Shown: one piece after another, positions 59,500-64,000 of the stretch
Layout of the letters: every line of letters starts with the position of its first letter
Position numbering within the stretch: position 1 is the stretch's first letter
Assembly (NCBI RefSeq): GCF_945859705.1
Contig: NC_079135.1
Location: 15,378,501 to 15,442,500, forward strand
Length of the DNA: 64,000 nucleotides
Source of the DNA: Episyrphus balteatus
Taxonomy: Eukaryota; Arthropoda; Insecta; Diptera; Syrphidae
Reading direction: 5' to 3'
Program-made: the position numbers and the translations under genes
The notes under the pieces: model-generated
The model's database searches: none
Told to the model about the DNA's origin: nothing
The model's input: only the letters and a program-made list of their open reading frames with translations

Positions 59500-59935
59500 T
59501 TTACACGGAGAAAATAGACCACATAAAATTAAGCGGATCGCACCTTAATTTAAGGGGATTTCTGCATGGTTTTTTGCTAAGATGACTTTCATCTTAAATT
59601 AAGGTGACATCATCTTAAATTAAGGTGAAAAGTCACATTAATTTTTTGAATGCACAAATAAAAAAAAACTGGCATCCACCGGTTATCGAACCTACAACTG
59701 TTGGGTTACTAGGCCAGTGCCTTACAACTGTGCTATCTCACTGTTGGAAATGTGTATGATAAACTGCAAGTAAAGCTAAGGTGTGCATATAATTTTAAAA
59801 TTTTCACATTAAAATAAGATGAAGTTCACATTAAATTTAACTGAGTTTAAGTGGAATCACCTTATTTTAAGGTGGTGATATTTAATGTGCCCATCATTTT
59901 GTTTTAAGAATTGATCACCTCTTTATAAGTAACAA
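59500..59935. repeat. TTAAATTAAGG-rich region flanking the tRNA-like segment
   Basis: CACCTTAATTTAAGG-type palindromes and CATCTTAAATTAAGGTG (twice) lie to the left, and CACCTTATTTTAAGGTG to the right. The left side opens with TTTACACGGAGAAAATA, which looks like a MITE end; I did not find the matching right end. Confidence 0.4.
59669..59755 (-). repeat. Degenerate tRNA-like / SINE-like segment
   Basis: On the minus strand, TAGCACAGTTGTAAGG (59735-59720) resembles an RNA polymerase III A box and GGTTCGATAACC (59692-59681) a B box, at tRNA-like spacing. The acceptor and D stems do not pair well and I cannot assign an anticodon, so this is a tRNA-derived repeat or tRNA pseudogene, not a working tRNA. 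Confidence 0.5.
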
Positions 59936-60109
59936 TTGTAACTTAAAAACACGAGTTTCGGGAATTTTCCCGTTCCCGCCCTCTATCTTCTCAAGCAATT
60001 TAATATTGAGCGCCAAAATTTTGAATAAAATATTCAAACATCTGTGGGAATTGAAAAATATCATTTGAAAAATTTAAGCTCGGGATGGGGGATAGGCTAT
60101 TTTGTTTTT

Positions 60110-60830
60110 GTTTTTAAGCTATAACGTTTTGTTTGAACGTTATACACGTGTTGGAACTATGACAAAATGATGATTTTGGGTAAAGGAAATTTTTTTGACA
60201 ATTCTAAGGATTTCAGGTGAAAGATGAGGGAAACAAAAATAAGGCGTCTGATACGGATTTTTTTCCAACACTCTGCGTTTCGAAATATGAATTTTTAAAA
60301 AACACCTTGCTTTTTTTTTGGAGCGTTCAAAAAATCTCAAACTTATAGGACATGTAGGTTTTGGATTATACATGTGCAAAAACTTGGAATCGTTTAGTGA
60401 ATTTTTTTTTCTTTCTAGACTAACTACAAGCTACACAATGTTAAATCAAGTAACTTGCGAAAAACCTCAAAACACCAGTGGAGATCTGTTTCCCCCCGAG
60501 CAGCCACCAGTGTGCGAAGTACCGTAATCTCAGTCTGGAAATTCGACATGGTTGACTTTAAAAAATTCTAACTTCTCTTGAAGGCATCTTTGAAATAACA
60601 TTGATACGTCATATAAAAGGTGAAATAATGAGCTTTTACATGTAATACAATTTTTTATAGGTTGTCAAACAAAAAAATTGATTCCATAGCCTGAGAACAT
60701 AAAAATAAATGTTTTTTTTTGCTTTTTTTAATGAAATTTGATCGAGTTCAAAAAATTCTAGCTCTTTTTGTAGATGTCTCATAGACCTGATGGATATATA
60801 TGTTTTGAGCTTACACAATAAGCTTTCAGA
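60110..60830 (+). repeat. Interspersed repeat copy C
   Basis: Direct match to 36400-37355 lacking its ~300-bp middle block, continuing past the point where the 37-kb copy is interrupted by a palindromic element. It shares its second half with copy A at 10.3-11.0 kb. Confidence 0.7.
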
Positions 60831-63601
60831 TGTATAGGTTATTAAGGGAAAAAATGGAATTAATGACGTGAGAAGATAAAAATTCATGTTTTCTTAGCTT
60901 TTTTTGATAAAAATGATTGTTTTCAATAAATTATTTTTATAATTTTTGCGCATTATAAAAATGTATGTATAGCTTTATGAAATGACAGGTGAAATATATC
61001 ACATGATATAAAATTTTTTATAGGTTGTCATTGAAAAAAATTGATTCAATAGCGTGAGAAGATAAAATTATATGTTTTTTTGATTTTTTTGTTGATGAAA
61101 ATTGATCAAGTTCATGTCTAATAGACATGATCCATATATATATTTTGAGCTGAAGCAATAATCTTGCAGGTGGTATAAAATTTATTATAGGTTGTTATAT
61201 AAAAAAAATGAATTTTTGGTTGATGGAAGTGATTTTTTCACTTTTTTCATAAGAAATGATTGTTTTTAATAAATTATTTTAATACTTTTTGCGCATTGTA
61301 AAAACTTTAAAAACGGTTTTATTATTTAGAAGAAATATTTGGCTTTTTAATGGTATAATTATAATAATATAATGAGAAAAGAAAAAAGGTAATTTTTTTT
61401 AGCTTTTTCTTGTAAATTATGATTGTTTGAAATAAATAAACGCTTTAATTGACTCATTTTAAAAGCGTTATCACGTAAGATCATCGTCCGTAAACCGGCC
61501 TTACAGACAACCTCTTTTTTTTTTTCTTTAGACTTTAAAGAGCAATTAAATGTATAGAAAGACCTGGGTCCTGTTTTACATCTTACTTCTTTACACATTA
61601 ATTGGTGCAGCCTGTTGGACTTCTTAAATCTCTTTTTTGAATACTTGCAATATTTATACCATAACAAGTATTTCCTGACGTTCAATCGGATCAACTATAT
61701 TGATTTTTTATCGCTTTTGTGTTGATGAAGTAAGGCTCGAAATAGGCCCCTTTTAATTTATTATTCTCGTTATTTTAAAATCTAATTCCACTGCACTTTT
61801 ATTATTCGAAATTCCTTTTGATATTATTTTATTATTTTCAAAAATCCAAACTATTATTTTAGTTAGCTTGCGATTAAAAATAATTTAATTTTAAACTCTC
61901 ACGAACTTTATTTCGATTTTGAAATCCCATCATCTTTCTATTTCTTCGATTTCGAAGAGAGTCATTCCCAAGTTCGATGCTCTAGTAATTTCGTAAAATT
62001 GGCGCACACACCTTTTGTTGAACAAGAGAGTTGAACATTATAAGTAGGTTAACCCCATATCATATGGGAACACCCAGCATGTACTAGAGTACAACATGTG
62101 TATATTGTATAAATGCGAATATAGTATGGGTAAATGCAATTAGCATTTCAATCGTTTCATAACCTCCCCTAACATATCGCCATTGTTATTTGCAGTACTT
62201 TGAATTAATTTGTTGATGTCTGTGCGATGGGGAGGTTATATATATATTTCTCGAGTACAAATGCTTCTAACAATCTTTCCAAGTTATCGTCGTCATCGTA
62301 TATACCCTTACTCTTATTCCCTACCTCCCTCTTCATATTGAGACGATCAATTAAAAGCTAGCGCATATGTTGAAGACTGCCTGCCTGAGCCATATTATGT
62401 ACGAACGTTTGCGGAACAACTGAACAGAAATAAGCGAAATTTCATTTTCAATTTGATGACGCTGATGGTTGTGGTAATAGAGCTAATGGTTTTGATGTGG
62501 AAAAAGCTGCAGCCATATGAAAAAGGGTGTGGGGGTGAGTTTGGCAAGAAGAACTCCTGACTTTTTAAGTATTAAGAAAAAGAGGTGACATGGATGTGTG
62601 AGTGTGTAGGAACTTTTGTTGTTTTAACGAATGTGACCTTTAATTTACATATAGATTCAGGAAGCAGGTGGGATTTATTTTTTTCTTCCAAAAAAATTTA
62701 AAAAAATTCTTTTCATATTTTTGCCAAAAATTCCCCAACAACAACAAAACAAAAACCCATGTCAAAGGGTTAAACTTTTCGCTTATTTCATTGAATAACC
62801 CTGCTGAATTTGCTGTAACCATCGCAGAAACCCAAAAAAAACGGGGTCACAAAATAAAACGAACGAAAACGAAAATGAGAACGAGAGAGAGAATAAATTA
62901 ATGAGCTTCTGGAAATAATTTAACATTTAAATTATTTTGGGTAATTAGGATAATTTCAATTTGAATAAATTATACAGCCAAGAGGGAAATTCACTGAGAT
63001 GTGTACTTTTTGGGAGGTATACTCGTAGGTTCATTTACGAATATAAATAAAAGTAGGAGATATTCACTGCCGCCAAATATAATATTGGGCGGGAATTTCA
63101 TATATAAAATAGTCAAATATAATATTATGATGCTGATTGTAAATTCATGTATATAATAGTGGTAAATAGAATGCGGTATATTATAAGTAGGTTTAGGAAG
63201 GGCGGTCGTCAACAAGGATTATAATAGTTTGGGACATTAACTAAAATGCAAATGTAATTTGAATTTATTAACATATTGTGCTTTCAGCATAAATGTTAGA
63301 ACTAAATTCTATGAAGGATATATCTATAAATAAGAATGTTTACGACTGCCATTTGCATTAATTAGATTAACGCAAAAGGATTCAAATTATAGAATCAAGA
63401 TATGTCAATAAATAAAGTAGGTTTAAGCTGATGGGTTCATATGTTATAGGAACTCGCTGAAAATTTCATTGATTTTCAATCAAAATTAAGTGGTTTTCGG
63501 AATGGTGTAAAATATAACTTACATTAAACAGTTTTGTTCAATGATTTTATTTTAACCTTTCGAAAATTAATCAAAATGAAACCTATCTTCATCTCATTTT
63601 T

Positions 63602-64000
63602 ACTTGCTCTATAGGGCAAGTATTGGTTTCGTGTAGAAAAAAAAATCGAGGTTTTAATCAAAACCAACATTACGATGATGGAGATTATTAAAAAGAGTGG
63701 TTTTCGTCATGACGTCCGTCGGTCTGTGCGTGTGTGCGTCCATCTGTACATCGAGCTAGGTCCTAAACGGATGGATGGATTTGCTTGAAACTTGGTACAG
63801 ATGCTTTTTACGCTATTCCTTAGACCAGTTTTTTTTTTATTTTTTTAATATCGCCTTTTTAACGCATATCTCCCATATAACGTTTTCGAGGTATTGCAAC
63901 TTTCTCGAAAACGACTCTAACGATTTTGTTCAAATTCGGTATACGTAATAGACTTATTGATTCTAACAAAACTGCGTTTTTAGTTTTTTCTCAAAAAATG
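63602..64000 (+). mobile_element. Diverged Helentron-associated element, cut by window edge
   Basis: It starts ACTTGCTCTATAGGGCAAGT (near-perfect palindrome, 63602-63621), then shares ACATTACGATGATGGAGA, a degenerate GTCYGT region, TCCTAAACGGATGGATGG and CTTGAAACTTGGTA with the units at 410 and 1436. The (GTCT)n is decayed here, so this is an older or different subfamily. Confidence 0.55.

Larger units (their letters stand above)
57329..64000 (-). other. Region upstream of the last exon found
   Basis: Probably further intron of the collagen gene. It contains the repeat copy C, a tRNA-like segment and the Helentron-like fragment at the edge. No exon, signal peptide or transmembrane segment on the minus strand could be supported. 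Confidence 0.5.

Noticed and set aside
59669..59755. A functional tRNA gene
   Set aside because: Stems pair poorly and no anticodon loop can be assigned; treated as a tRNA-derived repeat.
1..64000. CRISPR arrays, bacterial operons, rRNA genes
   Set aside because: No regularly spaced identical repeats with unique spacers, no ribosome-binding-site/operon structure and no rRNA-like sequence; the window is eukaryotic.

Overview
This is an AT-rich, repeat-dense stretch of an animal nuclear genome, almost certainly an insect and probably a fly. It has GT-AG introns, very long introns, poly-A/T tracts everywhere, (GTCT)n-bearing Helentron-associated repeats of the kind described from Diptera, and LOA/R1-like non-LTR retrotransposons ending in (TAACC)n. 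Nothing bacterial is present. I cannot name the species.

The only host gene I can support well is a collagen-type gene on the minus strand. Its 3' end is in the window (stop codon at 5025-5027). Eight coding exons are readable, 5'->3' on the minus strand: 57328-57191, 53997-53806, 21154-20990, 16655-16599, 15743-15198, 15128-15060, 5615-5417 and 5110-5025. All junctions keep frame: 1452 nt, 483 residues plus stop. The product is Gly-X-Y collagen interrupted by short non-collagenous segments, two with a Cys-Thr-Cys motif. There is no NC1 or endostatin domain. I infer a relative of membrane-associated (type XIII/XXIII/XXV-like) collagens. The N terminus lies beyond 57.3 kb and was not found. 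A possible first coding exon of a plus-strand gene (34577-34616) lies in the 32.7-kb intron.

Most of the rest is mobile DNA. 0.4-2.5 kb: a tandem dimer of a 1026-bp Helentron-associated (DINE/mini-me-like) element; a diverged third copy enters at 63.6 kb. 7.8 kb: a hairpin whose loop side resembles a hammerhead ribozyme core. 10.3-10.8 kb: a MITE inserted in an interspersed repeat whose uninterrupted relatives lie at 37.0 and 60.4 kb. 23.3-33.1 kb: a four-level nest, in which a long-TIR palindromic element holds a LOA-like retrotransposon, that holds a 3.45-kb TIR element of unrecognised family, and that holds a 335-bp MITE. 37.4-38.3, 45.3-46.6 and 51.0-52.1 kb: three more palindromic (foldback-like) TA-target elements; two share the terminus CAGGGTGTCCCA. 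41.75-44.41 kb: a 5'-truncated LOA-like element with an open RT/RNase H frame and a 7-bp target-site duplication.

The two retrotransposon copies are diverged in sequence but share two small 3'-UTR hairpins in which base pairing is kept by compensatory changes. This is a good candidate for the recognition element of their reverse transcriptase.
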